From Corynebacterium otitidis ATCC 51513 (GTDB lineage Bacteria > Actinomycetota > Actinomycetes > Mycobacteriales > Mycobacteriaceae): a DNA stretch of 60,323 bases. Under the pieces are notes generated by a model. The model made no database searches and was not told where the DNA came from. It was given only the letters and a program-made list of their open reading frames with translations. The DNA is taken from assembly GCF_000296405.1 (NCBI RefSeq), contig NZ_JH815195.1, forward strand, positions 50,677-110,999, in the 5' to 3' direction. Shown here in pieces: positions 40,896 through 51,314 of this stretch. Numbering within the stretch: the first letter of the stretch is position 1; every line of letters begins with the position of its first letter. The translations under genes were made by a program, and so were the position numbers.

Positions 40896-43800
40896 CTAGG
40901 CGATCTCCGGCTCGTCGTTCTTCTCGTCCCGGGAGAGGTTGATGCCCAGTGTCGAGGACTCCATGTCGTCGTCGTCCGAGCCCGAGAGCTCCATGGGGAT
41001 CCCGTCCGCGGAGAGCACCTCCACGTTGAGGCACAGGGACTGCAGCTCCTTGAGCAGAACCTTGAACGACTCGGGGATGCCCGGGTCGGGGATGTTCTCG
41101 CCCTTGACGATCGCCTCGTAGACCTTCACTCGGCCCACGACGTCGTCCGACTTGATGGTGAGCAGCTCCTGCAGGGTGTAGGCCGCGCCGTACGCCTGCA
41201 TGGCCCACACCTCCATCTCGCCGAAGCGCTGACCACCGAACTGGGCCTTACCGCCCAGCGGCTGCTGGGTGATCATCGAGTACGGGCCGGTCGAGCGGGC
41301 GTGGATCTTCTCGTCGACGAGGTGGTGGAGCTTGAGCATGTACATGTAGCCCACCGACACAGGGAACGGGAAGGGCTCCCCGGAGCGCCCGTCGAAGAGC
41401 ACCGCCTTGCCCTGGTCGTCGACCATGACGTCGCCGTCGCGGTTCGGCCGCGAGTTCGCGAGCAGCCCGTTGATCTCCGAGTTCAGCGCGCCGTCGAACA
41501 CCGGGGTCGCGGTCAGCGAGTTCGCCGGCACGTCGTAGAGCTCCTCCGGGAGGGTCTTGAGCAGCTCCGCGTTGCGCTCGTCGTCCGGGTCGACCTTCCA
41601 GCCCGCCGACGCGAGCCAGCCGAGGTGCGTCTCGAGGACCTGGCCGATGTTCATGCGGCGCGGCACGCCGTGCGTGTTGAGCAGGATGTCCATCGGGGTG
41701 CCGTCCGCCATGAACGGCATGTCCTCCGGCGGGAGGATCTTGCCGACGACGCCCTTGTTGCCGTGGCGGCCGGCCATCTTGTCGCCGTCCTGGATCTTGC
41801 GCTTCTGCGCGACGTAGACCCGGATCATCTCGTTGACGCCGGCAGACAGGTCGTCGTCGTCCTCGCGGGAGAAACGCTCCACGCCGATGACCTTGCCGGT
41901 CTCGCCGTGCGGCACCTTCAGCGAGGTGTCGCGCACCTCGCGGGCCTTCTCGCCGAAGATCGCGCGCAGCAGCCGCTCCTCCGGGGTGAGCTCCGTCTCG
42001 CCCTTCGGGGTGACCTTGCCGACGAGGATGTCGCCGGCGCGCACGTCCGCGCCGATGCGCACGATGCCGTGCTCGTCGAGGTCCGCGAGGACGTCCTCGG
42101 CGACGTTCGGGATCTCGCGGGTGATCTCCTCGGCGCCGAGCTTCGTGTCGCGCGCGTCGATCTCGTGCTCCTCGATGTGGATCGAGGTGAGGATGTCCTC
42201 CTCGACGATGCGCTGGTTGAGGATGACGGCGTCCTCGTAGTTGTGGCCCTCCCACGGCATGAAGCCGACCAGCAGGTTGCGGCCCAGCGAGAGCTCGCCG
42301 TCGTGGGTGCCCGGCCCGTCGGCGAGCACGTGGCCCTCCTCGACGCGGTCGCCCACGGACACGAGCGGGGTCTGGTTGTAGCAGGTGCCCTGGTTGGTGC
42401 GCTCGAACTTGCGGAGCAGCTCGGTGTAGCGCTTGCCCTCGTCGTCCATGACCGTGATGTAGTCGGCCGTGACGTCCTCGACGACGCCGGCGCGCTTCGC
42501 GGTCACGAGGTCGCCCGAGTCGTAGGCGGCGTACTTCTCCATGCCGGTGCCGACGAGCGGGGACTCCGGGCGCAGGAGCGGCACCGCCTGGCGCTGCATG
42601 TTCGCGCCCATGAGGGCGCGGTTCGCGTCGTCGTGCTCGAGGAACGGAATCATCGCCGTCGCCACGGAGACCATCTGGCGGGGGCTGACGTCGAGGTAAT
42701 CGACGCCCTTGGCGTCGGTGACCTGGATGTCGCCGTCCTTGACGCGCACCTCGATGCGGCCCTGGGTGATGTTGCCCTCGGCGTCGACCTCGGTCTTCGC
42801 CTCCGCGATCGCGAAGCGGTCCTCTTCGTCGGCGGGCAGGTACTCGACCTCGTCGGTGACCTTGCCGTCGACGACCTTGCGGTACGGCGTCTCGATGAAG
42901 CCGAACGCATTCACCCGGCCGTAGGTCGCGAGCGAGCCGATCAGCCCGATGTTCGGGCCCTCAGGAGTCTCGATCGGGCACATGCGGCCGTAGTGCGACG
43001 GGTGAACGTCTCGGACCTCGATGCCGGCGCGCTCGCGCGACAGGCCGCCCGGGCCCAGCGCCGAGAGGCGGCGCTTATGGGTCAGCCCGGACAGGGCGTT
43101 GTTCTGGTCCATGAACTGCGAGAGCTGGGACGTGCCGAAGAACTCCCGGATCGCCGCGGAGACCGGGCGGACGTTGATGAGCGAGGTCGGGGTGATCGAC
43201 TCGGCGTCCTGGGTGGTCATGCGCTCGCGCACGACGCGCTCCATGCGGGCGAGGCCGACGCGGACCTGGTTCTGCACGAGCTCGCCGACCGTGCGCAGGC
43301 GGCGGTTGCCGAAGTGGTCGATGTCGTCGGTCTCGATGGAAAGCTCCACGCCGTCCGGGGAGGTCATCGTCCGCTCGCCAGCGTGCAGGCGCACGAGGTA
43401 CTCGAGCGTGGTAGCGATGTCCTCCTCGGTGAGCGTCATAAGCCCATTGTCGTCGCGGTTAAGGCCGAGCTTGCGGCTCGCCTTGTACCGGCCGACCTTG
43501 GCCAGCGAGTACCGCTTCGGCTCGAAGAACGAGTTGTCGAGCAGCGACTGCGCGAGCTCGCGGGTGGGCTGCTCGCCCGGGCGCTGCTTGCGGTAGATCT
43601 CGAGGAGCGCCTGGTCGGTGTTGTCGACGGCGTCGTTCTCGAGGGTGGACATCATGAGCTCGGAGAAGCCGAACCGGTCGCGGATCTGCTCCGAGGTCCA
43701 GCCGAGCGCCTTGAGCAGCACGGTGACCGGCTGGCGGCGCTTGCGGTCGATGCGCACGCCGACGGTGTCGCGCTTGTCGACGTCGAACTCCAGCCACGCG

Positions 43801-44366
43801 CCGCGCGACGGGATGATCTTCACCGAGTGCAGCGGGCGCTCGGTGGACTTGTCGATCGTCTCGTCGAAGTAGACGCCCGGGGAGCGCACGAGCTGGGAGA
43901 CGATGACGCGCTCGGTGCCGTTGATGATGAACGTGCCCTTGTCGGTCATCATCGGGAAGTCGCCGATGAAGACCGTCTGGGACTTGATCTCCTGGGTGTC
44001 GTTGTTGATGAACTCCGCGGTGACGTAGAGCGGCGCGGAGTAGTTAATGTCCTTCTCCTTGGCCTCCTCGATCGTCGTCTTGACGTCCTCGAAGCGCGGC
44101 TCGGAGAGCGAGAGCGACATCGTCCCGGAGTAATCCTGGATCGGGGAGAGCTCCTCGAGGATCTCCTCGAGCCCGCTGCGGGGCGACTCGACACCCTGCT
44201 CGCGCTGGCGGTCGCGCCACTCGGGCGTGCCGATCAGCCACGAGAACGACTGGCGCTGCAGGTCGAGCAGGCCGGGAATCTCGATGGGCTCGCTGTACTT
44301 GGCGAAGGAGTAACGGTCAGGGACACCGGGAATTTTCGACGACATGGTCTGGCGGGAGACTGCCAA
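40896..44366 (-). CDS. rpoB: DNA-directed RNA polymerase subunit beta
   Basis: I chose TTG at 44366 ([20 protein letters not shown], 1156 residues) because GGAAGGA lies 5 bases before it; the same arrangement is known in M. tuberculosis. An in-frame GTG at 44384 (starting VLEGPDLAV) is the usual annotation in corynebacteria but lacks a Shine-Dalgarno. The rifampicin region [20 protein letters not shown] plus [11 protein letters not shown] is wild type at the common resistance positions. Family blocks [20 protein letters not shown] and [19 protein letters not shown] are present. Confidence 0.96.
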   Translation of the reverse strand: MAVSRQTMSSKIPGVPDRYSFAKYSEPIEIPGLLDLQRQSFSWLIGTPEWRDRQREQGVESPRSGLEEILEELSPIQDYSGTMSLSLSEPRFEDVKTTIEEAKEKDINYSAPLYVTAEFINNDTQEIKSQTVFIGDFPMMTDKGTFIINGTERVIVSQLVRSPGVYFDETIDKSTERPLHSVKIIPSRGAWLEFDVDKRDTVGVRIDRKRRQPVTVLLKALGWTSEQIRDRFGFSELMMSTLENDAVDNTDQALLEIYRKQRPGEQPTRELAQSLLDNSFFEPKRYSLAKVGRYKASRKLGLNRDDNGLMTLTEEDIATTLEYLVRLHAGERTMTSPDGVELSIETDDIDHFGNRRLRTVGELVQNQVRVGLARMERVVRERMTTQDAESITPTSLINVRPVSAAIREFFGTSQLSQFMDQNNALSGLTHKRRLSALGPGGLSRERAGIEVRDVHPSHYGRMCPIETPEGPNIGLIGSLATYGRVNAFGFIETPYRKVVDGKVTDEVEYLPADEEDRFAIAEAKTEVDAEGNITQGRIEVRVKDGDIQVTDAKGVDYLDVSPRQMVSVATAMIPFLEHDDANRALMGANMQRQAVPLLRPESPLVGTGMEKYAAYDSGDLVTAKRAGVVEDVTADYITVMDDEGKRYTELLRKFERTNQGTCYNQTPLVSVGDRVEEGHVLADGPGTHDGELSLGRNLLVGFMPWEGHNYEDAVILNQRIVEEDILTSIHIEEHEIDARDTKLGAEEITREIPNVAEDVLADLDEHGIVRIGADVRAGDILVGKVTPKGETELTPEERLLRAIFGEKAREVRDTSLKVPHGETGKVIGVERFSREDDDDLSAGVNEMIRVYVAQKRKIQDGDKMAGRHGNKGVVGKILPPEDMPFMADGTPMDILLNTHGVPRRMNIGQVLETHLGWLASAGWKVDPDDERNAELLKTLPEELYDVPANSLTATPVFDGALNSEINGLLANSRPNRDGDVMVDDQGKAVLFDGRSGEPFPFPVSVGYMYMLKLHHLVDEKIHARSTGPYSMITQQPLGGKAQFGGQRFGEMEVWAMQAYGAAYTLQELLTIKSDDVVGRVKVYEAIVKGENIPDPGIPESFKVLLKELQSLCLNVEVLSADGIPMELSGSDDDDMESSTLGINLSRDEKNDEPEIA

Positions 44367-44432
44367 ATCGGGTCCTTCCAGCACCTCACGCGGAGCGGGG
44401 ACTCGGCGCGTGAATCCCCGGAACCGCTGGTA

Positions 44433-44441
44433 AATATAGCA
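44433..44441 (-). promoter_or_regulatory. Possible extended -10 promoter of rpoB
   Basis: TGCTATATT on the minus strand (TATATT at 44433-44438 preceded by TG one base away) is an extended -10. It lies about 70 bases before the rpoB start. Confidence 0.5.
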
Positions 44442-44464
44442 TTCCTCTGCTTCGGGAGCTTCCG

Positions 44465-44494
44465 GCCCTAGAGCCCACAAAACGACCTTGTCAA
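44465..44494 (-). promoter_or_regulatory. Possible upstream promoter of rpoB
   Basis: TTGACA (44489-44494) is a perfect -35; TAGGGC (44465-44470) is 18 bases away and only a partial -10. With the downstream extended -10 it suggests that rpoBC has promoters separate from rplJL. Confidence 0.5.
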
Positions 44495-44702
44495 GTCCCT
44501 CTTTTTCGCGAGGTGACCAGCAAGGCTTCGTCGTTTGCGGTCGTGGTCCCAGGGGCGGACTCCGGCGCAACGGTCAAGCCTATACCACACTGACCCCGAA
44601 GGCAAGAACCTTCCCCGGTCACGGGGCTGAGCGCGCCCCGCGCGGGCTGTCCCGGCGGCCCCTGCGACAGCAAGAAATTGGCACTCGTTTTGCATACAGC
44701 AA

Positions 44703-44735
44703 AGCGCCCGCCCGGCGTGGTGCCGGACGGGCGCT
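44703..44735 (-). terminator. Terminator or attenuator after rplL
   Basis: A 14-base-pair stem with one mismatch (44703-44716 with 44722-44735, loop GTGGT) begins 41 bases past the rplL stop and is followed by TTTGCTGT. In other bacteria partial termination here sets the ratio of L7/L12 to RNA polymerase; that use is inferred. Confidence 0.72.
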
Positions 44736-44775
44736 GTGTGTCGCGCGTCTCCCCGCTATCTAGCGGGGGTCGCTG

Positions 44776-45165
44776 CTACTTGAGGGAGACGGAGGCGCCC
44801 GCGTCCTCGAGCTTGGACTTGGCGGCCTCGGCGTCCTCCTTGGAGGCGCCCTCGAGGACGGCCTTCGGGGCGGACTCGACGAGCTCCTTGGCCTCCTTGA
44901 GGCCCAGGCCGGAGACGATCTCGCGGACGGCCTTAATGACGCCGATCTTCTTGGCGCCGGCGTCCTCGATGACGACGTCGAACTCGGTCTGCTCCTCGCC
45001 AGCGCCCTCGCCGGCGTCGCCGGCGGCCGGGGCGGCCGCGGCCGCGACCGGGGCGGCGGCGGTGACGTCGAAGACGTCCTCGAACTCCTTGACGAACTCG
45101 GAGAGCTCGATGAGGGTCATCTCCTTGAAGGCATCGATGAGCTCATCCTTGGAAAGCTTGGCCAT
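44776..45165 (-). CDS. rplL: 50S ribosomal protein L7/L12 (bL12)
   Basis: Stalk protein that recruits translation GTPases. 129 residues, starting [20 protein letters not shown], then an Ala/Pro-rich hinge ([18 protein letters not shown]) and the C-terminal domain [20 protein letters not shown]. It is 81 bases after rplJ. Confidence 0.97.
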   Translation of the reverse strand: MAKLSKDELIDAFKEMTLIELSEFVKEFEDVFDVTAAAPVAAAAAPAAGDAGEGAGEEQTEFDVVIEDAGAKKIGVIKAVREIVSGLGLKEAKELVESAPKAVLEGASKEDAEAAKSKLEDAGASVSLK

Positions 45166-45190
45166 GATGGCGTCCTTTCTCTCGCATCGG

Positions 45191-45207
45191 CCGGGCGCTT
45201 CGCCCGG
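45191..45207 (-). other. Hairpin in the rplJ-rplL spacer
   Basis: A 7-base-pair stem (CCGGGCG / CGCCCGG, CTT loop), possibly affecting the extra synthesis of L7/L12 relative to L10. Confidence 0.4.
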
Positions 45208-45246
45208 GCGTGACGGTGGTGGGCCGCGCCGCTCGGCGCGGGCTCC

Positions 45247-45762
45247 TTAGTTTTCCTTCTTGTCCTGCAGGGCCGCCGACAGGCGGGCCACCTTGGAGGT
45301 GGGCTCGTTGAACAGGCTTGCAGCCTTCGCCAGGGAACCCTTGAGGGCGCCGGCCAGCTTGGCCAGCGTCGTCTCACGGTTGTCGAGGCTCGCGACGGCG
45401 TTGACCTGGTCGGCGCTGAGCGCAGCGCCGTCCATGTAGCCGCCCTTGATGACGAACGCCTCGTTGTCCTCGCCGAACTTCTTCAGCACCTTGGCCGGGT
45501 CGACGGCCTCGCCCTTGATGAAGGCGACGGCGGTCGGGCCGGTGAGGAGGTCGTCGAGCTCCGTGATGCCGGCGTCGTTAGCCGCCAGCTTGATCAGGGT
45601 GTTCTTGGCGACGGAGTACTGCACGTCCGCGCCCAGGGAACGGCGCAGCTCGGTGGTCTGCGCGACCGAGAGCCCGCGGTACTCCGTGAGCACGATGCTG
45701 TCGGACTCGTCGAAACGGTTCTTCAGAGCCTTCAGCTCGGCCTCGTTCTTGGGGTTGGCCAT
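45247..45762 (-). CDS. rplJ: 50S ribosomal protein L10 (uL10)
   Basis: Base of the ribosomal stalk; L10 or its L7/L12 complex binds its own mRNA leader in many bacteria. 171 residues, starting [20 protein letters not shown], with [20 protein letters not shown] at about residues 24-43. The gene follows a 348-base leader containing two hairpins. Confidence 0.97.
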   Translation of the reverse strand: MANPKNEAELKALKNRFDESDSIVLTEYRGLSVAQTTELRRSLGADVQYSVAKNTLIKLAANDAGITELDDLLTGPTAVAFIKGEAVDPAKVLKKFGEDNEAFVIKGGYMDGAALSADQVNAVASLDNRETTLAKLAGALKGSLAKAASLFNEPTSKVARLSAALQDKKEN

Positions 45763-45867
45763 GGTACTTCGCCTCCTTCCTCGTTCACATCGTCATGTGT
45801 ATCTCCGCCCGGGGCTTCACGCCCGCGCCCGCTCCCCGCGAAAAACAGGGGGGCCGACACGACGAAA

Positions 45868-45889
45868 GCCCCGTGCAGAAGCACAGGGC
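45868..45889 (-). terminator. Attenuator-like hairpin in the rplJ leader
   Basis: On the minus strand a 9-base-pair stem (GCCCTGTGC / GCACGGGGC with one G-T pair, TTCT loop) is followed by TTTCG, close to a rho-independent terminator. It could be the off-state of an L10-leader attenuator. Confidence 0.5.
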
Positions 45890-45897
45890 ATCGGGAG

Positions 45898-45921
45898 GCG
45901 GCCCGCTCACATACGGGCCGC
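45898..45921 (-). other. Perfect hairpin in the rplJ leader
   Basis: An 8-base-pair stem (GCGGCCCG / CGGGCCGC, 8-base loop) next to the attenuator-like stem. Confidence 0.5.
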
Positions 45922-46110
45922 GTGCGCCAAGTGTCTCCTGCGTGGGCCGCCCCAACACTCTCGTGCAGGGAACCTTCGACCCGGAACGAAACGCCCCGGG
46001 TGACCGACGGTCTTCGGTGAAACTTGAGCTGGACCATCAGGGCCGTGGATCGGCCCCGGTCCGGTCAAACTTCGCGGGTGATGATAGCCGCCTTCGCGGC
46101 GATCGGCAAG

Positions 46111-46815
46111 TTACGCCGTGTAGCCCTTCGTCACGGAGACGTCCACCGGCACGCCGGGGCCCGTCGTCGCGGACACGGTCGCCTTCTTGAGGTACACGCC
46201 CTTCGAGGTCGACGGCTTGAGGCGGCGGACCTCGTCGAGAAGCGCGCCGTAGTTCTCCGCGAGCGCCTCGGCGCTGAAGGAGGCCTTGCCGATGACCGCG
46301 TGAAGGTTCGCGGCCTTGTCGACGCGGAAGGAGATCTTGCCGCCCTTGATGTCGGCGACGGCCTTCGCGACGTCGGTGGTCACCGTGCCGGTCTTCGGGT
46401 TCGGCATGAGGCCGCGGGGCCCGAGGATGCGGGCGACCCGGCCGACGCGGGCCATCTGGTCCGGGGTGGCGATCGCGGCGTCGAAGTCCGTCCAGCCGCC
46501 CTGGATCCGCTCGAGGAGCTCGTCGGTGCCGACGACGTCGGCGCCCGCCTCCTCGGCGGCGGTGGCGTTCGTACCCTCGGCGAAGACGACGACGCGCACG
46601 GTCTTACCGGTGCCGTTCGGCAGGGAGACGGTGCCGCGCACGAGCTGGTCGGCCTTGCGCGGATCGACGCCGAGGCGGAACGACACGTCGATCGTGGAGT
46701 CGGTGTTCTTCGAGGAGGTCTGCTTCGCGAGCTCCACCGCCTCGCGGGGGCTGTAGCGGTGCGTGCGGTCGACGAGCGCCGCCTTTTCCTTGTACGCCTT
46801 GCTGCGCTTGCTCAT
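46111..46815 (-). CDS. rplA: 50S ribosomal protein L1 (uL1)
   Basis: L1 stalk protein that helps release E-site tRNA; in E. coli it represses rplKA translation. 234 residues, starting [40 protein letters not shown] at about residues 128-147 is the signature. It is 116 bases after rplK. Confidence 0.97.
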   Translation of the reverse strand: MSKRSKAYKEKAALVDRTHRYSPREAVELAKQTSSKNTDSTIDVSFRLGVDPRKADQLVRGTVSLPNGTGKTVRVVVFAEGTNATAAEEAGADVVGTDELLERIQGGWTDFDAAIATPDQMARVGRVARILGPRGLMPNPKTGTVTTDVAKAVADIKGGKISFRVDKAANLHAVIGKASFSAEALAENYGALLDEVRRLKPSTSKGVYLKKATVSATTGPGVPVDVSVTKGYTA

Positions 46816-46931
46816 GGTTGAAAAGTCCTCTTTCCTCAGGAAACGGGATTGGGCTGTGGTGGTCTACCGGGCCAGAGCGGGCCCTACCACCTGGGCGTGC
46901 CTCCCGGCCGGTTACCGGGGAGCGCTGCGGG

Positions 46932-47360
46932 CTAGTCCGCGACGGTGAGGCCCATGGAGCGGGCCGTGCCGGCGATGATCTTCTTCGCGGCCTCGATGTC
47001 GCGGGCGTTGAGGTCGTCCTGCTTCTGCTCGGCGATCTCCCGGAGCTGGTCCTGGGTGACGGAGCCGACCTTGTCGGTGTGCGGGACGCCCGAGCCCTTA
47101 TCGACACCGGCGGCCTTGAGCAGGAGCTTCGCGGCCGGCGGGGTCTTGAGCTTGAAGTCGAAGCTGCGATCCTCGTAGACCGTGATCTCCACCGGCACGA
47201 TGTTGCCGCGCTGGTTCTCGGTCGCGGCGTTGTACGCCTTGCAGAACTCCATGATGTTCACGCCGTGCGCACCGAGCGCCGGGCCGACCGGCGGGGCCGG
47301 GTTGGCCTGGCCGGCCTCGATCTGCAGCTTGATGAAGCCGGTCTGCTTCTTCTTCGCCAT
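46932..47360 (-). CDS. rplK: 50S ribosomal protein L11 (uL11)
   Basis: GTPase-centre protein, target of thiostrepton. 142 residues, starting [20 protein letters not shown] with the proline-rich N-domain [20 protein letters not shown], and ending [13 protein letters not shown]. It starts 400 bases after the nusG stop, so its own promoter is expected. Confidence 0.97.
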   Translation of the reverse strand: MAKKKQTGFIKLQIEAGQANPAPPVGPALGAHGVNIMEFCKAYNAATENQRGNIVPVEITVYEDRSFDFKLKTPPAAKLLLKAAGVDKGSGVPHTDKVGSVTQDQLREIAEQKQDDLNARDIEAAKKIIAGTARSMGLTVAD

Positions 47361-47685
47361 CGAATCTCTCCATTCCTTGCTACCGGGGCGAGCCCGTTCG
47401 ATGCTCGGGCGGGCCCCGTCCGGATGCCGGGTCCTCCCCTCCCCGCCCGCGATCGCTCACGCGCCGCGGGCGCCCAGGGGTGGGATCCCGGCCACCGGGG
47501 ATGTGGTTATGTACGAATCGGCACCAAAGACAAAAGTGCCGGCGTACCAGCCTACTGGCCCGCAGGCCAACGGCCAACTCTTCGTCTCTTCGGTCAAAAG
47601 ATCCGGAAGGACTCTCGCTCTGAGCGGGGACAGCTACGGACGATTCGTCCGACGCTTCACGCCGCGCGTAGGCCGAAACGCATTC
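47361..47685 (-). promoter_or_regulatory. rplK upstream region
   Basis: About 325 bases, gene-free, between the nusG terminator and rplK. It should contain the rplKA promoter: a TACATA box with TTTTGT 16 bases upstream is a weak candidate near 47508-47535. No coding sequence seen. Confidence 0.35.
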
Positions 47686-47736
47686 GGGCCCGCCGGCCGC
47701 GGCGACGGATGAGCGTCGGGTGCGGCAGGCGGGCCC
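47686..47736 (-). terminator. Multi-stem terminator after nusG
   Basis: Outer arms GGGCCCGCC / GGCGGGCCC (47686-47694 with 47728-47736) enclose CCGC/GCGG and CGAC/GTCG stems, a long compound hairpin 24 bases past the nusG stop. It likely ends secE-nusG. Confidence 0.65.
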
Positions 47737-47760
47737 GGGTAAACGGCGCCGAAAGGCCTA

Positions 47761-48702
47761 TTACATGACCTTCTCGACCTGGTCGGCGGTGAGCTCGACG
47801 GGGGTCTCGCGGCCGAAGATGGACACGAGCGCCTCGAGCTTGCCGGTCTCCTCGTCGATGGAGGAGATCGTCGCCGACACCGACGCCAGCGCGCCGGTGA
47901 GGATGGTGACGGCCTCGCCGACCTCGAAGTCGATCTTGGGCTTCGGCTTGGACTTCTCCTCCGGGGGGGCGACGACCTGTTCGTCGTCCTTGCCGGCCTT
48001 CTTGTCGCCGGGGGCGGCCTCGCGGGGCAGGAGGAACTTCGCGACGTCGCGGGCGCGCACCGGGGTGGCGGTGCCCTCGTTGCCGACGAAGCTCGTCACG
48101 CCCTGGGTCTCGCGGATGACAGACCAGGAGCGGTCGGTGATCTCCATTCGGACGAGCACGTAGCCGGGAAGAAGCTTGCGCTTGACGATCTTGCGCTTGC
48201 CGTCGCGGATCTCCTCGGCCTCCTCGATGGGCACGGCGGCCTCGAAGATCTCGTCCTCGAGGTCGAGCGTCTGGGCGCGCATCTCGAGGTTGGTCTTCAC
48301 CCGGTTCTCGTAGCCCGAGTAGCACTGGATGATGTACCACTGGCCGGGCTTCTTCTTCAGCTCGCGGGTGAACTCGCGCAGCCGGCGGCGGTACTCGCGG
48401 TCCGCGTCGCGCTCCTCGTCGTCCTCGCCGCCGGTCTCCTCGGCGTTGGCGGCGGCGTTGACGGCGTCGTCCTCGAGCTCCTGGGCGGCCTTCTCCGCGG
48501 ACTCGACATCGTCGGCGGCGTCCTCGGCGCCCGCCTGGGCCTCCTCGTCCTCGAGGTCGGAGTCGTCGCCGGCGCCGCTGGCCGCGCGCGCGAGCGCGGA
48601 CTCGTCGGTGCTCTGCTCCTCGGCCTCGCCCTCGGCGGGCTGCTGGCTGGCGACGGTGTCGTCGCCGTCCTCGGCGGCGCTGAAGATGTTGTTGCTGTTC
48701 AC
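47761..48702 (-). CDS. nusG: Transcription termination/antitermination factor NusG
   Basis: 313 residues. The first 105 or so are an acidic, Glu/Asp/Ala-rich extension (starts [20 protein letters not shown]) common in actinobacteria. The NGN domain starts [20 protein letters not shown] and the KOW domain is [20 protein letters not shown], with a linker carrying a Lys-rich insert. It binds the RNA polymerase clamp. 152 bases after secE. Confidence 0.96.
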   Translation of the reverse strand: MNSNNIFSAAEDGDDTVASQQPAEGEAEEQSTDESALARAASGAGDDSDLEDEEAQAGAEDAADDVESAEKAAQELEDDAVNAAANAEETGGEDDEERDADREYRRRLREFTRELKKKPGQWYIIQCYSGYENRVKTNLEMRAQTLDLEDEIFEAAVPIEEAEEIRDGKRKIVKRKLLPGYVLVRMEITDRSWSVIRETQGVTSFVGNEGTATPVRARDVAKFLLPREAAPGDKKAGKDDEQVVAPPEEKSKPKPKIDFEVGEAVTILTGALASVSATISSIDEETGKLEALVSIFGRETPVELTADQVEKVM

Positions 48703-48786
48703 CCTACGATCACTCCATTCGCTTCGGCAGGCGTCCCCGCGGGCGTCGCCCCGGCCCCGGTTCTTGGGGGCCGCGGCGAAAAATTG

Positions 48787-48824
48787 ATCCCGCCCTCCCC
48801 GGCTGGTCTGCGGGGCGGCGGGAT
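48787..48824 (-). other. Hairpin in the secE-nusG spacer
   Basis: An imperfect GC-rich stem (ATCCCGCC / GGCGGGAT plus inner CCCC/GGGG) lies 31 bases past the secE stop. Possible processing or partial termination site. Confidence 0.45.
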
Positions 48825-48854
48825 TCGCGCGGCTACGTTTAGGTCTGAATTCTA

Positions 48855-49178
48855 CTAGTTGCCCAGCACGGCCTCAACCCCCAGGCCGGTGAGGAAGTCG
48901 ACGCCCCAGACGAGGGCGGTCATGAAGATGAGGAACGCAAAGACGACGACGGTGTAGATGACCATCTGCCGGGCGGTGGGCCAGATGACCTTGCGGATCT
49001 CCTCGACGACCTCGGGAAGGAAGGAGGTGACCCCGCCGCCGGGCTTCTCGTCGGACTTGTTCGCGGCACGGGCGGGCTCGGCCTTGGCCTGGTAGCTCGA
49101 CGAGGTGACCGGCTGAGCGCCGGCGCGCTGCCGCTTGCCGGTCGGCTTGCTGGGCTGGGGGTTCTCGTCCTGGGCCAC
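48855..49178 (-). CDS. secE: Preprotein translocase subunit SecE
   Basis: Essential Sec translocon subunit. GTG at 49178 gives [20 protein letters not shown] and 107 residues; GAGG lies 7 bases upstream. The SecE block [20 protein letters not shown] precedes one transmembrane helix ([20 protein letters not shown]). The N-terminal 45 residues are polar and variable. Sits just after the tRNA-Trp gene, as in other actinobacteria. Confidence 0.95.
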   Translation of the reverse strand: MAQDENPQPSKPTGKRQRAGAQPVTSSSYQAKAEPARAANKSDEKPGGGVTSFLPEVVEEIRKVIWPTARQMVIYTVVVFAFLIFMTALVWGVDFLTGLGVEAVLGN

Positions 49179-49346
49179 GGGCTTACCTCGCGCTTCCACT
49201 TCTTTCTCGGTGACGGGCCTCGCCGGGGGGCTTCTCGCTCCCCGGCGCAACGCGGACAGTCTAGCACCGCGCCGCGATACTGAAAGAGCGGAGCCCGGCC
49301 CCGAGGGCGAGGGTGTTCTCGCCTGGAAGCCGGGCTCCGCCGGTGG

Positions 49347-49419
49347 CAGGGGTGACAGGACTCGAACCTGCAACCTACGGTTTTGGAGACCGTTGCGCTA
49401 CCAATTGCGCCACACCCCT
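49347..49419 (-). tRNA. tRNA-Trp (anticodon CCA)
   Basis: 73-base cloverleaf: acceptor AGGGGTG paired with CACCCCT, D-arm, anticodon loop with CCA, T-arm GCAGG TTCGAGT CCTGT. The CCA 3' end is encoded (TGG at 49344-49346 on the plus strand). Confidence 0.96.
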
Positions 49420-49492
49420 ATTCGGTTGCCGCGCCGCTTAGCGGCGCGCTCCCCGGCATGCCGCGGGGCGGGCCCGCGCCTTCCGGGGGTCG

Positions 49493-49564
49493 TAGCGATG
49501 GCGGGAATTGAACCCGCGACACAGCGATTATGAGTCGCTTGCTCTACCACTGAGCTACATCGCC
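49493..49564 (-). tRNA. tRNA-Met (anticodon CAT)
   Basis: 72-base cloverleaf with anticodon CAT in GACTCATAATC and T-arm GCGGG TTCAATT CCCGC. The acceptor's first pair is G-T. It lacks the three G-C pairs that mark initiator tRNA, so it is likely the elongator tRNA-Met. Confidence 0.93.
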
Positions 49565-49662
49565 AGGCCGTTTCATCCGCCCGGCCCCGAACTTCCCGGG
49601 GGCCCGATCGCGTCGACCTGCACTCCCACCGAAAGCCCGTCGGGGCCTTTGGGATAAAACAG

Positions 49663-49735
49663 AGCCCCCTAACAGAATCGAACTGTTGACCTTTTCCTTA
49701 CCATGGAAACGCTCTGCCGACTGAGCTAAGGGGGC
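49663..49735 (-). tRNA. tRNA-Thr (anticodon GGT)
   Basis: 73-base cloverleaf: acceptor GCCCCCT/AGGGGGC, anticodon stem TTTCC/GGAAA with loop ATGGTAA, T-arm AACAG TTCGATT CTGTT. Confidence 0.95.
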
Positions 49736-50046
49736 GTGCCCACAACAGGAAGCATTCACCCGAGCCAAACCTCGGCGCCCGCTCCCTTGAGGGCGATAAG
49801 AAGAGTAACCCGGCCCGCCCGATCGGGGCAAATTCCCACATCAGGCGTGGTTTTCGGCCACCCGCGCCGGCTGTCTCGCCGCGCCCGCGCGCAGTACCGC
49901 CGCGGGGCCGCTTGCCGGCGACAACCGCGCGTGAGCGCCCTCAGAGGCCGCGCCCGCCCGAGCGGCGGCGCGGGTTGCCTCGACGAGCTAAGAGACGGCG
50001 AAGGCCCCGGCGGGATTCCTCCCGTCGGGGCCTTCGCCTCGTGCGG
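49736..50046. other. tRNA-Thr/tRNA-Tyr spacer, no gene
   Basis: About 310 bases without coding signs. It contains a strong compound hairpin (49997-50038: 13-base-pair outer stem GGCGAAGGCCCCG and inner CGGG/CCCG) that probably ends transcription of tRNA-Tyr. Confidence 0.6.
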
Positions 50047-50129
50047 TGCCAGGTAGAAGATTCGAACTTCTGAAGGCATACGCCGGCGGATTTACAGTCC
50101 GCTTCCTTTGGCCGCTCGGACAACCTGGC
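50047..50129 (-). tRNA. tRNA-Tyr (anticodon GTA)
   Basis: 83-base class II cloverleaf with acceptor GCCAGGT/ACCTGGC, anticodon loop CTGTAAA, a long variable arm and T-arm AGAAG TTCGAAT CTTCT. Confidence 0.95.
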
Positions 50130-50232
50130 TTTCGCCCCGCGCCTCGCGCGGTGCGGGGTGTATCTTAACCCGAACCGGCGCGGCGCCTCCAAATCGCCGC
50201 CGCGGCCAGCCGTTATGGGGCTTACCCGGCCC

Positions 50233-51282
50233 CTAGGAAAGGCGGGCGCGCGAGTAGTCGGCGAGCTGCTCGAGCGCGCGGGTCGCGGGGCAGTCGGGCA
50301 GCCCGGCGAGCGCGGCCTTCGCGCGGGCGACGTGCTCGTCGACGTCGCGGAGAGCCCGGGCCTTCGCCCCGGAGTTCGCGACGAGGTCGAGGGCCTCGTC
50401 GATGAGCACGTCGCGCTCGGGCGCGTCGAGGATCTCCTTGAGGCGCGCGGCGTCGGCGGTGCCCTCGCTCATGGCGTAGACGACCGGCAGGGTGATGACC
50501 CCCTCCTTGAGATCCGTGCCGCGCTGCTTCCCGGAGGTGTCCGGCGCGGAGAAGATGTCGATGATGTCGTCGACGATCTGGAAGACGATGCCGAGCTCCG
50601 CGCCGAAGTCCTGGAGCGCCGCGGTGTGCGCCTCGCTCGCGCCGCCGTGCAGCGCCCCCAAGTACCCGGCCGAGGCGATGAGCACGCCGGTCTTCTCCTC
50701 GATGACGCGCATGTAGTGGCCGATGAGGTCGTCGTCGCGCGGCCCGATGGTCTCCCGCATCTGGCCGGTGACAAGCCTGCCGAACGTCTCCCCGAAGTGG
50801 CGGATGGTGGGCACCCCGAGGTCCGCCATGATGCCCGAGGCCCGCGCGATGAGGTGGTCGCCCGCGAGGATCGCCACCGAGTTGTTCCACCGCTCGTTGA
50901 CGGAGTCCACGCCGCGGCGCCGCTCGGCCTCGTCCATGACGTCGTCGTGGTAGAGCGTCGCGAGGTGCGTCATCTCGATGACGACCGCGGCGCGCACGAC
51001 GTTGCGGTTCATGGGGTCCTCGCCGTAGCTCGAGGCGAGCAGGCAGAACATCGGCCGAAAGCGCTTCCCGCCCGCCTTGACGAGGTGGAGCGCCTTGTCG
51101 GTGAGGATCTCGTCGCCCTGGCGCAGCTCGTCGACCAGCATATCCTCAACGTCCTCGAGGTGGGAGAGGATTAGCGAGTTGAGGTGGGAGTCGCCGAATC
51201 GCGGCCCGGAGGCGCCAGGCTGCGGCGACACCCCGTTGCCCTGCCCGAGCGTGGACAGGGGCGTGTGGCGGCCACTGGTCAT
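50233..51282 (-). CDS. Polyprenyl diphosphate synthase (menaquinone side chain)
   Basis: Chain-elongating trans-prenyltransferase. 349 residues. The aspartate-rich motifs are YHDDVMDEAERRR (first, about residues 113-125) and QIVDDIIDIF (second, about 235-244); KAGGKRFRP is at about 69-77 and GTDLKEGVITLPVVYAM at about 257-273. Located with menG, it most likely makes the prenyl chain for menaquinone (IspB/GrcC-like). A Pro/Gly-rich N-terminal 32 residues precede the domain. The exact chain length cannot be read from the sequence. Confidence 0.92.
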   Translation of the reverse strand: MTSGRHTPLSTLGQGNGVSPQPGASGPRFGDSHLNSLILSHLEDVEDMLVDELRQGDEILTDKALHLVKAGGKRFRPMFCLLASSYGEDPMNRNVVRAAVVIEMTHLATLYHDDVMDEAERRRGVDSVNERWNNSVAILAGDHLIARASGIMADLGVPTIRHFGETFGRLVTGQMRETIGPRDDDLIGHYMRVIEEKTGVLIASAGYLGALHGGASEAHTAALQDFGAELGIVFQIVDDIIDIFSAPDTSGKQRGTDLKEGVITLPVVYAMSEGTADAARLKEILDAPERDVLIDEALDLVANSGAKARALRDVDEHVARAKAALAGLPDCPATRALEQLADYSRARLS

Positions 51283-51314
51283 AAGTTTGTGCGTTCCTCG
51301 TGGAAAATTGGGCG

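Larger units (their letters stand above)
45763..46110 (-). promoter_or_regulatory. rplJ leader (L10 leader region)
   Basis: A gene-free 348-base stretch before rplJ. In many bacteria this place holds the L10 leader, where L10(L12)4 controls translation or attenuation. Two hairpins are visible (45868-45889 and 45898-45921). I did not identify the conserved L10-leader core with certainty, and a -10/-35 pair was not found. Confidence 0.5.

Noticed and set aside
41301..44471. A 1056-codon open frame opposite rpoB
   Set aside because: Same antisense artefact; rpoB is certain on the other strand.
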